Made by a program: the position numbers and the translations under genes. From Methyloligella halotolerans (lineage in GTDB: Bacteria > Pseudomonadota > Alphaproteobacteria > Rhizobiales > Methyloligellaceae): a stretch of DNA of 64,000 nucleotides. Position 1 is the first letter of the stretch. Every line of letters begins with the position of its first letter. Below, in pieces: positions 1 through 7,613 of this stretch. The stretch is taken from contig NZ_MASI01000001.1 in NCBI RefSeq assembly GCF_001708935.1, forward strand, positions 558,001 to 622,000, read 5' to 3'. The notes beneath the pieces were generated by a model. That model was not told the origin of the DNA. It saw nothing but the letters and a program-made list of their open reading frames with translations, and did not search any database.

Positions 1-1017
1 GCCGCGGGTGTCGCGGCCCGCAGCCCCTGCTTCGGCCCGGAAGCACGGGGTGAAGGCGGTGACGCGTTTGGGGAGCGTGTCCTCGGGGACGATCTCCTCG
101 CGGACAAGATTGGTGAGCGGCACTTCGGCGGTCGGGATGAGCCAGCATTCGTGATCGTCGATGACAGGTTTGGCCCCGACCACCACCCCCTGGTCCAGGT
201 GAGGATTCCGCAAATCCATCAAGCCGACGAAGCGTCTTTTTAGCTCATCTTTCCGTGGCCCGAGGAATTCTACAGACAGAGTGCCTGACTCTGAGCCGAC
301 GGTTACACGGAACTCCTCGTCTCCAAGCGCGACCTTTGATTTGGCCTGAAACTGGTCATCTCGAAACTTCGGCAACTGGCCGGTGCCGAACATGGTGTCG
401 TCGCGGACTAAAAGCGGCGGCGCCACTTCGGTATAGCCGTGCTCGCTCGTGTGAAGGTCGAGCATGAAGTGTCCCAGGGCGCGCTCCAGGCGCGCGAGCG
501 CCCCTTGCAGCACCACGAAGCGGGCGCCGGACATCTTGGCGGCGGTCTCGAAATCCATCAGGCCCAGGTCTTCGCCGAGCTCGAAATGCTGCTTCGCGTC
601 AAAGCTTAGGCTGGGCAGCTCACCCCATTTCCGAATCTCGACATTGGCCTCCTCGTCCGGCCCGACCGGCACGTCGTCGAGAGGCATATTCGGAATGCCC
701 GCAAGGAGATCGCGGAGTTCTGTATCGATGGCACGCTCGGCATCCTCGCCCTGCTTCACCTCGTCTTTCAGGCCGGCGACCTCGTCCATGAGGGATTGGG
801 CGAGCGTCTCGTCCTTCGCCTGCTTGGCCTTGCCGATCTCCTTGGACGCAGCATTGCGGCGCTCCTGGGCGTCCTGCAATTTCTGAATCGTCTCACGACG
901 TTGTTCGTCCAGCTTGAGGATCTGATTCAACTGGGCTTGGGGATCGTCGAAGCCGCGATTTGTCAGGCCCTCGACGAAGGCGTCCTGGTTATCGCGAATC
1001 CATTTGATGTCGAGCAC
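1..1017 (-). CDS. serS: Seryl-tRNA synthetase (partial, C-terminus beyond left edge)
   Basis: Cytoplasmic class II synthetase that charges tRNA-Ser. The 339 visible residues begin at a GTG ([10 protein letters not shown]), followed by the Lys/Glu/Gln-rich antiparallel coiled-coil tRNA-binding arm (about residues 30-100), then [25 protein letters not shown], and class II motif 2 ([15 protein letters not shown]) at the window edge. Motif 3 lies outside. Odd: about 68 residues separate the DDQF block (Phe223) from WLIPTAEV (Trp292), where bacterial SerRS normally has about 10-15; the extra DNA looks less GC-rich than its surroundings. The frame is open throughout, so the insert is translated. 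It lies downstream of tatC on the same strand but 408 bases away, so co-transcription is uncertain. The identity is secure. Confidence 0.95.
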   Translation of the reverse strand, partial: MLDIKWIRDNQDAFVEGLTNRGFDDPQAQLNQILKLDEQRRETIQKLQDAQERRNAASKEIGKAKQAKDETLAQSLMDEVAGLKDEVKQGEDAERAIDTELRDLLAGIPNMPLDDVPVGPDEEANVEIRKWGELPSLSFDAKQHFELGEDLGLMDFETAAKMSGARFVVLQGALARLERALGHFMLDLHTSEHGYTEVAPPLLVRDDTMFGTGQLPKFRDDQFQAKSKVALGDEEFRVTVGSESGTLSVEFLGPRKDELKRRFVGLMDLRNPHLDQGVVVGAKPVIDDHECWLIPTAEVPLTNLVREEIVPEDTLPKRVTAFTPCFRAEAGAAGRDTRG

Positions 1018-1165
1018 GAGGGACCCTGTTCTTTTCGCCGCTGAAAGTCGTCTCCCCTATACGGCGATAGCCGAGCTTTGTCATGGGGGGCCTTCCTGTG
1101 ACTCCGTGAGGCCCGGGCTCGCCCCAGGCATCCAGGGCCGGAAGCTCCAGTACGACTTGCCCTGG

Positions 1166-1188
1166 ATTGCCGGATCAAGTCCGGCAAT
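1166..1188. repeat. REP-like palindrome (9-bp arms, TCAAG loop)
   Basis: The arms ATTGCCGGA and TCCGGCAAT are perfectly complementary around TCAAG. The same design (G/C-rich arms, CAAG/CTTG-type loop, flanking TGGAT and ATGAC) recurs in other intergenic gaps of the window, marking a dispersed repeat family like those common in Hyphomicrobiales genomes. Confidence 0.75.
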
Positions 1189-1290
1189 GACGTGGAATGT
1201 GTGGCTGGGGGCCTGCATGGTTCGGGACGCGGGCTGCGCCCGCCCTCACCATGAGAATCTAGATCAGCGTTGCTTCTAATATCGGCGTCA

Positions 1291-1311
1291 TGCCCGGCCT
1301 TGTGCCGGGCA
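1291..1311. repeat. REP-like palindrome, left member of a pair
   Basis: The 8-bp arms TGCCCGGC and GCCGGGCA flank CTTGT. It is followed 41 bases later by a second palindrome (1353-1375). The same paired arrangement is seen at 59979-60001 and 60060-60082. Confidence 0.75.
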
Positions 1312-1352
1312 TCCATGACCACCGTGCTGAATCATTTATTCCGTGTTCATGG

Positions 1353-1375
1353 ATCACCGGGACAAGCCCGGTGAT
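1353..1375. repeat. REP-like palindrome, right member of a pair
   Basis: The 9-bp arms ATCACCGGG and CCCGGTGAT flank ACAAG. It is preceded by GTTCATGG, as is the right-hand palindrome of the pair near 60060, so the pair behaves as one composite unit. Confidence 0.75.
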
Positions 1376-1425
1376 GACTCAGAATTTGATCGCGCCCGAC
1401 GGATCCAAGCTCGAGCGCTTTCCCA

Positions 1426-2235
1426 CTACTCGTCGGACTTATCGTCCTCGTCCGCCTCTTTCGCCTGATCGCGTTTCTTTTCGGCCATGGAGACCGCGAG
1501 GATCGACAGTTCGTAGAGGAGGATGGTCGGGATCCACAGGGCGAGCTGGCTGATGGGATCGGGCGGCGTCAGGACCGCGGCGATGACCACCATGACCATG
1601 ATGGCGTGGCGGCGATATTTCCGGAGCCAGTCGGCGGTAATGATGCCGGCGCGGGCCAGCAGCGTCAGCACCACAGGGAGCTGGAAGCAGACCCCGAACG
1701 CCAGGATCAGGGTCATGATCAGGCTGAGATACTCGCTGACCTTGGCGGTCAGCGCGATTTTCACCCCGTCCTCTCCCGATTGCTGCATGGAGAGGAAGAA
1801 GGTCATGGCGAGCGGCATGGCCAGGAAATAGACCAGCGCCGCGCCGAGCAGGAACAGCACGGGCGTCGCCGCCAGGAACGGCAGGAAGGCCCGCCGCTCG
1901 TTCTTGTAGAGGCCCGGCGCCACGAACATGTAGAGCTGGCTGGCGATCACCGGAAAGGCGATGAACACGGCGCCGAACAGGGCGAGCTTCATCTCGGTGA
2001 AGAAGAATTCCTGGGGCGCGGTGTAGATCATCTCGATGGGCGTGTTGACGCCCGCCGCCCAGCGGTAAGGCCAGAGCAGCAGATTGTAGATTTGCTTGGC
2101 AAAGGCGAAGCACAGGATGAAGGCCGCGCCCACCGCGAGAAGCGACCAGAGGAGTCGCCGGCGCAGCTCGACCAGGTGATCCATCAGCGGCGCTTTGCTC
2201 GCGTCGATATCGTCCTGATCGTCGTCGGCGCTCAC
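1426..2235 (-). CDS. tatC: Sec-independent protein translocase subunit TatC
   Basis: Polytopic inner-membrane core of the twin-arginine translocase, the subunit that recognises the RR signal peptide. The 269 residues begin with a short acidic cytoplasmic tail, then the conserved HLVELRRRL at about residue 20, then six predicted membrane helices with typical TatC loops such as the FFTEMKLALFGA region. The length matches the family. Its start overlaps the end of tatB by four bases (ATGA), so translation is probably coupled in a tatA-tatB-tatC operon. Likely clients in this window are MsrB (24481-24975) and PhoX (60781-62796), both with RR signal sequences. Confidence 0.96.
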   Translation of the reverse strand: MSADDDQDDIDASKAPLMDHLVELRRRLLWSLLAVGAAFILCFAFAKQIYNLLLWPYRWAAGVNTPIEMIYTAPQEFFFTEMKLALFGAVFIAFPVIASQLYMFVAPGLYKNERRAFLPFLAATPVLFLLGAALVYFLAMPLAMTFFLSMQQSGEDGVKIALTAKVSEYLSLIMTLILAFGVCFQLPVVLTLLARAGIITADWLRKYRRHAIMVMVVIAAVLTPPDPISQLALWIPTILLYELSILAVSMAEKKRDQAKEADEDDKSDE

Positions 2236-2909
2236 GAGGATTGCTCCTTGGCTCCGCCCTTGCCCCGGGGCTTGGCGCCACCGCGCGGCTTAGCTGTGCC
2301 CGATGCGGCCCGCTTGGTCCCGCCGGGCTTCGGGGGCGCCTTGGCGGATGCGGGCTTCGCCGCGGCGGAGGCCTTGCCCGCGCCCGTCGTGGCAGAGCCG
2401 GCCTTCGCGCTGGCCGCGGTCTTCCGAGATGTCTTTCCACCGGCCTTCGAAGCGGTTGCCGCCGTCGTCCTGGATTTGGACGCGGCGCTGCCGGAAGTGG
2501 ATTTGCCTGTCTTAGTAGCGCTTGGCTTCTTGGTCGTGCCGGAGGACGCGGCCTTTCGGGCAGCGGATGCTTGCGTTGGCGACTTGCGCGCGGTCGTGTT
2601 CGCGGCCTGCGCTGTTTCCTTCGGCTGATTCTGCGGATGCGCCCGCGCCTCTTCGGGCGCTGGAAGCATCGGCGGACCCTTCACCCGCTCGGGCATGTCG
2701 ACCGCTTCCTGGTAGCGGCGCTGCATCTCCTCCAGCTCTGCACCGCTAAGAGCCTGATCGAACTGATTCTGAAAGTCGCTGGCCATGCGGCGGATCTTGC
2801 CGGCGTAGTGGCCGAAGGTTCGCATCAGGCGGGGTAGATCCTTCGGCCCCACCACCACGATGGCCACCACCGCGATGACCAGAAGCTCCATCCAGCCGAT
2901 GTCGAACAT
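2232..2909 (-). CDS. tatB: Sec-independent protein translocase subunit TatB with long basic tail
   Basis: Single-span membrane partner of TatC in signal-peptide binding. It opens with MFDIGWMELLVIAVVAIVVV, the Glu in the membrane segment being typical of TatB, followed by the GPKDLPRLMRTFG hinge and an amphipathic helix to about residue 75. The protein is 225 residues; after about residue 100 it becomes a low-complexity tail rich in Ala, Lys, Ser, Thr and Pro that resembles histone H1. Long tails occur in some alphaproteobacterial TatB proteins, but tatA next door has a similar tail, which is noteworthy. Middle gene of the tatABC operon, 60 bases after tatA. Confidence 0.94.
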   Translation of the reverse strand: MFDIGWMELLVIAVVAIVVVGPKDLPRLMRTFGHYAGKIRRMASDFQNQFDQALSGAELEEMQRRYQEAVDMPERVKGPPMLPAPEEARAHPQNQPKETAQAANTTARKSPTQASAARKAASSGTTKKPSATKTGKSTSGSAASKSRTTAATASKAGGKTSRKTAASAKAGSATTGAGKASAAAKPASAKAPPKPGGTKRAASGTAKPRGGAKPRGKGGAKEQSS

Positions 2910-2969
2910 GGGTGCTGTCTTATTGGTTCACGGTCACCGGTCGGCGCCGCGTCTCGCCCGAATGCCGGA

Positions 2970-3389
2970 TCAACCGGATTTGCGGCTGGAGCCGCTGGAC
3001 GACTTCCGGGTGGTCGATTTGCTGCCGGACGTCTTGCGGGCGCTGGCCGTGGTCTTCTTCGCGCTCGTGCCGGTACGGCTGGAGGTCTTGCGGGCCGCCG
3101 CCGGCTTGGCCGCGGCCTTGGTGGTTGCACGACGGGCGGGCGCCTTCTTGGCCGGCTTCGGCGACGGGGGCGGCTCGACAGGCTGATGCTCGATAACCTG
3201 GGGCTCGGCCCGGGCGACCCGCTCCGCGGGCGTATCCTCTTCGCGCACATCGTCGTCCTCGGCGAGCCCCTTCTTGAAGCTCTTGATGCCCTTGGCGACG
3301 TCGCCCATGAGATCGGAGATCTTGTTCCGTCCAAACAGAAGGATGAACACGACCAAGACGATTAGAATGTGAGCCCAGCTTAGCCCCAT
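2970..3389 (-). CDS. tatA: Sec-independent protein translocase subunit TatA with basic tail
   Basis: Pore-forming component of the Tat export machine. It starts [20 protein letters not shown], a single membrane helix, then the [24 protein letters not shown] amphipathic helix split by the Gly hinge, then an acidic patch. TatA is usually 70-100 residues; this one is 139, because it ends in about 70 residues rich in Lys, Arg, Ser, Thr and Ala. No Glu in the membrane span and its first place in the operon favour TatA over a second TatB. The 104 bases upstream should hold the operon promoter, but no strong match was identified. Confidence 0.93.
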   Translation of the reverse strand: MGLSWAHILIVLVVFILLFGRNKISDLMGDVAKGIKSFKKGLAEDDDVREEDTPAERVARAEPQVIEHQPVEPPPSPKPAKKAPARRATTKAAAKPAAARKTSSRTGTSAKKTTASARKTSGSKSTTRKSSSGSSRKSG

Positions 3390-3493
3390 GAAGAGCCTCT
3401 CGATTTCGTAGCGCGCACCGGATGGCAGGGAAGATTTCGCACACTATGACAGGAAAGCCCCACGGGCCGCAAGCCGGTCAGCGGATATAGCCC

Positions 3494-4648
3494 CTATTGG
3501 GCAGAGGCGCCTTGTCCTGCGAAAATCAACGGGGCATTGGCGGCCACGCCAAGCCCGGTTTCCGTGCCCGGCGGCGGCGCATCGCCCGGCGGGCGAAGGA
3601 AAATCGGGCGGTCGAGACCAGCCACCGCAAGCTCGACCAGCAGCACGTCTCCGAGAAAGCGGCGGTCCACGATTCGGGCGGAGGTACCTTCGCCTGCCGG
3701 CAGAAGCTTCAGATCCCGCTGGCGAATGCATACCACCACGGCGCTGCCATCGGCATGGCCGTCCGCTTCGAAACTGCCGAGGGGGGTCTCCGCCCTGCCC
3801 GCGGTCACCCGCGCCGGAATCTCGTTGAGATCGGAGAAGAAACGCGCCGCGAAAATATCGTTCGGCGCGACATAGAGCTCTTCCGCCGAGCCGAGCTGCA
3901 TCAGCCGCCCGTCCCGCAAGAGGGCGATGCGATCGCCCATGCGCATGGCCTCTTCGCTGTCATGGGTCACCACGATGGCAGTGGCGCCGGTCTCCCGGAG
4001 GATGGCGAGGGTGTCATCGCGCATACGGTCCCTGAGGCGGGAATCGAGATTGGAGAACGGCTCATCCATCAGAAGCACGCCAGGCCGCGGCGCGATGGCC
4101 CGGGCGAGCGCAACGCGCTGCTGTTCGCCGCCCGAGAGAACGTGGGGATAACGCCCGGCATAGGCGTCCAGTCCGACCCGGTCCAGGGCCATCATCGCTT
4201 CCCGCCGCGCCTCGGCCCGGCCGAGATCGCGCAGGCCGTAGGCGACGTTCTGCACGACCGTCAGATGGGGAAACAACGAGTAGTCCTGGAACATCAGGCC
4301 AATGCCGCGCTTCTCGGGAAGCACGAAACGGCTCGGCCCCGCCACCTCCTCGCCGTCAAGAAGCACGCGCCCGCTGGTCGGCCGCTCCACGCCGGCTGCG
4401 ATGCGCAGTAGGGTGGACTTGCCGCAGCCGGACGGGCCGAGCAGGCAAAGGATCTCACCGGGAGGAATATCGAGGCTGACATCGTTCAGCGCCGAAGTCC
4501 GGCCGAACTTCCGCCCGACGCGATCGAAGATGAGAGGCTTGGCGAAACTGACGCCAGCCTTGGGCGTCACGTCGGGTCGCGCCGGTGTAGAGCCGGCCTG
4601 ACCTCCATCTCCGGGATCCCGGCGCAGCGCTTTCAGGAACTCCAACAC
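3494..4648 (-). CDS. ABC transporter ATP-binding protein (FbpC/PotA-like, orphan)
   Basis: Nucleotide-binding subunit of an importer of the ferric iron/spermidine/sulfate class. Visible motifs: Walker A GPSGCGKST (71-79), Q-loop in MFQDYSLFPH, signature LSGGEQQRVALARA (from 171), Walker B VLLMDEP (191-197), H-loop VVTHD (His229), and a C-terminal regulatory domain of about 130 residues (TOBE-like). The 384-residue length fits. An N-terminal extension of about 35 residues precedes the ATPase core. No permease or binding-protein gene is adjacent; it sits between scpB and tatA, which are usually close neighbours in related genomes. The transported substrate cannot be told from the ATPase alone. 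Confidence 0.85.
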   Translation of the reverse strand: MLEFLKALRRDPGDGGQAGSTPARPDVTPKAGVSFAKPLIFDRVGRKFGRTSALNDVSLDIPPGEILCLLGPSGCGKSTLLRIAAGVERPTSGRVLLDGEEVAGPSRFVLPEKRGIGLMFQDYSLFPHLTVVQNVAYGLRDLGRAEARREAMMALDRVGLDAYAGRYPHVLSGGEQQRVALARAIAPRPGVLLMDEPFSNLDSRLRDRMRDDTLAILRETGATAIVVTHDSEEAMRMGDRIALLRDGRLMQLGSAEELYVAPNDIFAARFFSDLNEIPARVTAGRAETPLGSFEADGHADGSAVVVCIRQRDLKLLPAGEGTSARIVDRRFLGDVLLVELAVAGLDRPIFLRPPGDAPPPGTETGLGVAANAPLIFAGQGASAQ

Positions 4649-4680
4649 ATCGATCCGGCTGCCGACCTCACGAAGGTCCC

Positions 4681-5562
4681 TCAGCCGCTCCCATCGCGCT
4701 CTGGATCGGACAACGCCGTGGTGACGTTGTCCTCACCCTCGGATTCAGCGGTTCCGGGCTCGGCATCCGCTTTTGCGTTCGCATCTGAACCCTCGTCCTC
4801 GTCATCGGACTCCGGGGCCGCTTCGTCGAACTCGTCGAATTCGCCGTCCTCCAGCGGATCCTCGTCGTCGCGAAGCTCGGCGGAATCGTTGGGCGACGGC
4901 ATGGCGAAGCCGGGCGGCAGGCTCGAATCGAGCAAACCCGCCCCTTTCAGCTCGGCGAGGCCGGGCAGATCGTCGATGCAGTCGAAGCCGAAATGCTCGA
5001 GGAAATAAGGCGTCGTGCCGTAAGTCACGGGACGGCCCGGGGCGCGGCGCCGGCCGCGCAGCTTCACCCAGCCCGTTTCCAGCAGCACGTCCAGAGTGCC
5101 CTTGGAGATGCTGACGCCGCGGATCTCCTCGATCTCGGCGCGGGTGACCGGCTGGTGGTAGGCGATGATGGCGAGGGTCTCCAGAGCCGCACGGGACAGG
5201 CGGCGCTGCTCGACGGCTTCGCGCTCCAGCAGGAAGCCGAGATCCTCCGCGGTGCGGAAGGCCCATTTGCCGGCGACGCGGACCAAGTTCACGCCGCGCC
5301 CTGCATACAGGCCCTGAAGCTCCTCGATTAGCGCCGAGACGTCCTCGTCGGCGGCAAAATGCCGGCCGAGGGTCTTCTCGTCCAGCGGCTCGCTCGCGGC
5401 AAACAGCAGCGCCTCCACGATGCGCAGCTTCTCGCGCCGGTCGGCGGAGGGAAGCGACGTGACGTTGGAGGGGAACGGGAGAGGCAAGCCCAGCTCGGGC
5501 CGGCCGGCATCGTGTTCCTCTTCTTCCACCTTTGCGGCTCTCTCCAGGTTCTTGACTGTCAT
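4681..5562 (-). CDS. scpB: Segregation and condensation protein B
   Basis: Winged-helix subunit that binds ScpA and bridges it to SMC in the bacterial condensin used in chromosome segregation. The 293-residue protein has the family core IVEALLFAASEPLDEKTLG near residue 50, then ETLAIIAYHQPVTRAEIEEIRGVS and GRRRAPGRPVTYGTT, the second winged helix. The last 80 or so residues form a highly acidic Asp/Glu-rich tail typical of alphaproteobacterial ScpB. It follows scpA after a 24-base gap in the same orientation, so the two are probably one operon with nagZ. Confidence 0.95.
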   Translation of the reverse strand: MTVKNLERAAKVEEEEHDAGRPELGLPLPFPSNVTSLPSADRREKLRIVEALLFAASEPLDEKTLGRHFAADEDVSALIEELQGLYAGRGVNLVRVAGKWAFRTAEDLGFLLEREAVEQRRLSRAALETLAIIAYHQPVTRAEIEEIRGVSISKGTLDVLLETGWVKLRGRRRAPGRPVTYGTTPYFLEHFGFDCIDDLPGLAELKGAGLLDSSLPPGFAMPSPNDSAELRDDEDPLEDGEFDEFDEAAPESDDEDEGSDANAKADAEPGTAESEGEDNVTTALSDPERDGSG

Positions 5563-5586
5563 CCGCGACCTCGTTCTCGTGTCTCT

Positions 5587-6501
5587 CTAGTGCGTTTCTT
5601 CGGCAGTCCTGTGGCGGTCCGTACCGCCCTCTTCCGATCCTTCGCGGCGGCGCACCAGAAGCGGCGCAAACACCTTAGACTGGCGGAGCTCGACAGCCCC
5701 TTCCCGCGCCATCTCCAGGCTGGCATTGAGCCCGCTGGCGAGCGCCGTGCGCCGAATCTCCGGATCGACCAGGAACTCGGCGAAAAGATCGTTGAGGGGC
5801 GCCCAGTCGACGGCCATGCCGAGCAGCCGTTCGAGCTCGCCGCGGGCTTCCTTGATGGACCAGACGGTGCGCTTCTTCACGTTAAATGCGCGAACGGAAT
5901 TTCGCTGGCGCTGCTGGGCGTAAGCCTTCAGCAGGTCATAGACATTGGCGTCATAGATCTGGCGGCGCATCACGCGGATCGGCTCCGGGTCGCCGCGTCT
6001 GAAGATGTCGCGGCCCAGACGCTTGCGGTTCATCAGGGTGGCGGCGGCCTCGCGCATGGCATCGAGGCGCTTCAGCCGGAACTGCAGCATCAGGGCCATC
6101 TCCTCGCCGGAGAGCCCTTCCTCGTCGTCCTCCTCGTCGGGGAGGAGCAGCTTGGACTTGATGAAGGTCAGCCATGCCGCCATGACGAGATAGTCGGCGG
6201 CAAGCTCCAGGCGCAGCTTGCGCGCGTCCTCGATGAAGCTGAGATATTGCTGGGCGAGCGCCAGGACGGAGATCTTTGACAGATCCACCTTCTGGGTGCG
6301 GGCCATGGCGAGCAGCAGGTCGAGAGGGCCTTCGAAGCCCTCCACATCGACGACGAGGGCCTCGTTGGGGTCGCTCTCCCGCAAGGGATCGTCGTCCCAA
6401 GAGGCGAAATCAGGATCGGCCGGCGGTGCCTTGGAGGGCGCGGCCTGTTTCGACCCGGCGTCGACGCTCTCTTCTTCCTGGGAGATCTCGTCTTCGGCCA
6501 T
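5587..6501 (-). CDS. scpA: Segregation and condensation protein A
   Basis: Kleisin subunit of the SMC-ScpAB condensin. After a disordered, charged start of about 45 residues comes the diagnostic N-terminal kleisin block (VDVEGFEGPLDLLLAMARTQ), then KVDLSKISVLALAQQYLSFI and the acidic linker SKLLLPDEEDDEEG. The C-terminal winged helix follows (LFAEFLVDPEIRRTALASGL region). The 304-residue length is normal. It lies two bases after nagZ and just before scpB, a standard alphaproteobacterial order. Confidence 0.95.
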   Translation of the reverse strand: MAEDEISQEEESVDAGSKQAAPSKAPPADPDFASWDDDPLRESDPNEALVVDVEGFEGPLDLLLAMARTQKVDLSKISVLALAQQYLSFIEDARKLRLELAADYLVMAAWLTFIKSKLLLPDEEDDEEGLSGEEMALMLQFRLKRLDAMREAAATLMNRKRLGRDIFRRGDPEPIRVMRRQIYDANVYDLLKAYAQQRQRNSVRAFNVKKRTVWSIKEARGELERLLGMAVDWAPLNDLFAEFLVDPEIRRTALASGLNASLEMAREGAVELRQSKVFAPLLVRRREGSEEGGTDRHRTAEETH

Positions 6502-6503
6502 GG

Positions 6504-7535
6504 CTAGCCTTCCGCCCAGACGATGGGCGTGCCCTGGACCTGGGCGAGCATGGCGAGCGCCTCTTCGTGGTCGAAGGGCTCCGGGGCATGGAGCGCCGCG
6601 ATGGCGCGGTCGAAGCGGGATTTCGGCTCGCCCGTTAGCGCGGGCACGGCCTCGGCGACGTCTTCCATCTCGGACAGCGCGCCACTGCAGTGAAGGGCGA
6701 CATCGCAGCCGGCCGCGATGGCCGCTGCCGCCTTCTCCCGCATGGTGCCTGAAAGCGCCTTCATGCCGAGGTCGTCACACATCACGAGTCCTTCGAGGCC
6801 GATGGTCTTCCGAATCACTTCCCCCATTATAACGGGCGAGGTGCTGGCTGGACGGTCGGAATCGAAAACAGGCAGAAGGACGTGGGCGGTCATGGCGAGC
6901 GGCGCGTCCTTCAACGCCTGGAACGGCTTGAAGTCGACTGCCGCCAGTTCCTCTTGGGTCGCATCGATCTTGGGCAGAGACAGATGGCTGTCGGCTTCGG
7001 CACGACCGTGGCCGGGCACGTGCTTGATCACCGGCAAAACGCCGCCGGCGAGATAGCCGTCCATGACGGCCCGGCCGAGGATCGCGATGGTTTCGGGATC
7101 GGTGCCGTAGGCGCGATCGCCGATAATCTCATGGGCCCCCGGCTGGGGCACGTCGAGCACGGGGGCGCAATTGGTGTTGATGCCGAGGGCATGGAGCTGG
7201 TGGGCGATGAGACGGGCGCCGTAGAAGGCGGCCCGCTTCCCGGCCTCGGCATCCTTGGCGTAGAGGTCGCCATAGGCCCGGGCGGGCGGCATTTGCGGCC
7301 ATGTCGGCGGCTTGAGACGTTGCACCCTGCCCCCTTCCTGATCGATCAGGATGAGGATTTCTTCGCTGCCGACCGCCTGCTTGAAGCTGTCGGTGAGCGC
7401 GCGGATCTGTTCCGGCGTCTCGCAATTGCGGGCAAAGAGGATGAGGCCGCAGGGGCGGCTCCGTCCGAAAAAGCTGCGCTCGGCCTCGGAAAGCTCCGGA
7501 CCCGCGCAACTCGCTATGAAGGCTTGGAATGCCAT
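6504..7535 (-). CDS. nagZ: Beta-N-acetylhexosaminidase (glycoside hydrolase family 3)
   Basis: Cytoplasmic enzyme of peptidoglycan recycling that removes GlcNAc from GlcNAc-anhydroMurNAc peptides. The 343-residue single-domain TIM barrel carries LILIDQEGGRVQRL, KHVPGHGRAEADSH (171-184, with the Asp/His general acid pair at Asp182 and His184), MTAHVLLP, and VMCDDLGM containing the nucleophile Asp (about 254). The length is typical of proteobacterial NagZ without the second GH3 domain. It lies between the SPOR protein and scpA in a conserved order and probably shares their transcript. Confidence 0.94.
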   Translation of the reverse strand: MAFQAFIASCAGPELSEAERSFFGRSRPCGLILFARNCETPEQIRALTDSFKQAVGSEEILILIDQEGGRVQRLKPPTWPQMPPARAYGDLYAKDAEAGKRAAFYGARLIAHQLHALGINTNCAPVLDVPQPGAHEIIGDRAYGTDPETIAILGRAVMDGYLAGGVLPVIKHVPGHGRAEADSHLSLPKIDATQEELAAVDFKPFQALKDAPLAMTAHVLLPVFDSDRPASTSPVIMGEVIRKTIGLEGLVMCDDLGMKALSGTMREKAAAAIAAGCDVALHCSGALSEMEDVAEAVPALTGEPKSRFDRAIAALHAPEPFDHEEALAMLAQVQGTPIVWAEG

Positions 7536-7613
7536 TCAAGCGGGCTATCCGGGGCGGCTCACCCCGTCAAGCCCGCTTATTGACTGCGTCCACCGCTTTG
7601 GCGGCAGCCTGCT

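Larger units (their letters stand above)
1018..1425. other. Intergenic region with palindromic repeats
   Basis: This 408-base stretch between serS and tatC holds no convincing gene. It contains three short perfect inverted repeats of one family (1166-1188, 1291-1311, 1353-1375), listed separately. The short open frames here run through these palindromes and show no protein character. No clear promoter for serS was recognised. Confidence 0.6.

Noticed and set aside
1018-1425. T-box, riboswitch or attenuator upstream of serS
   Set aside because: Only REP-like palindromes of a dispersed family are seen; no conserved riboswitch core was found.
1606-2628. Plus-strand open frame of 340 codons opposite tatC-tatB
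   Set aside because: It crosses two well-supported overlapping genes on the other strand; composition is that of a shadow frame.
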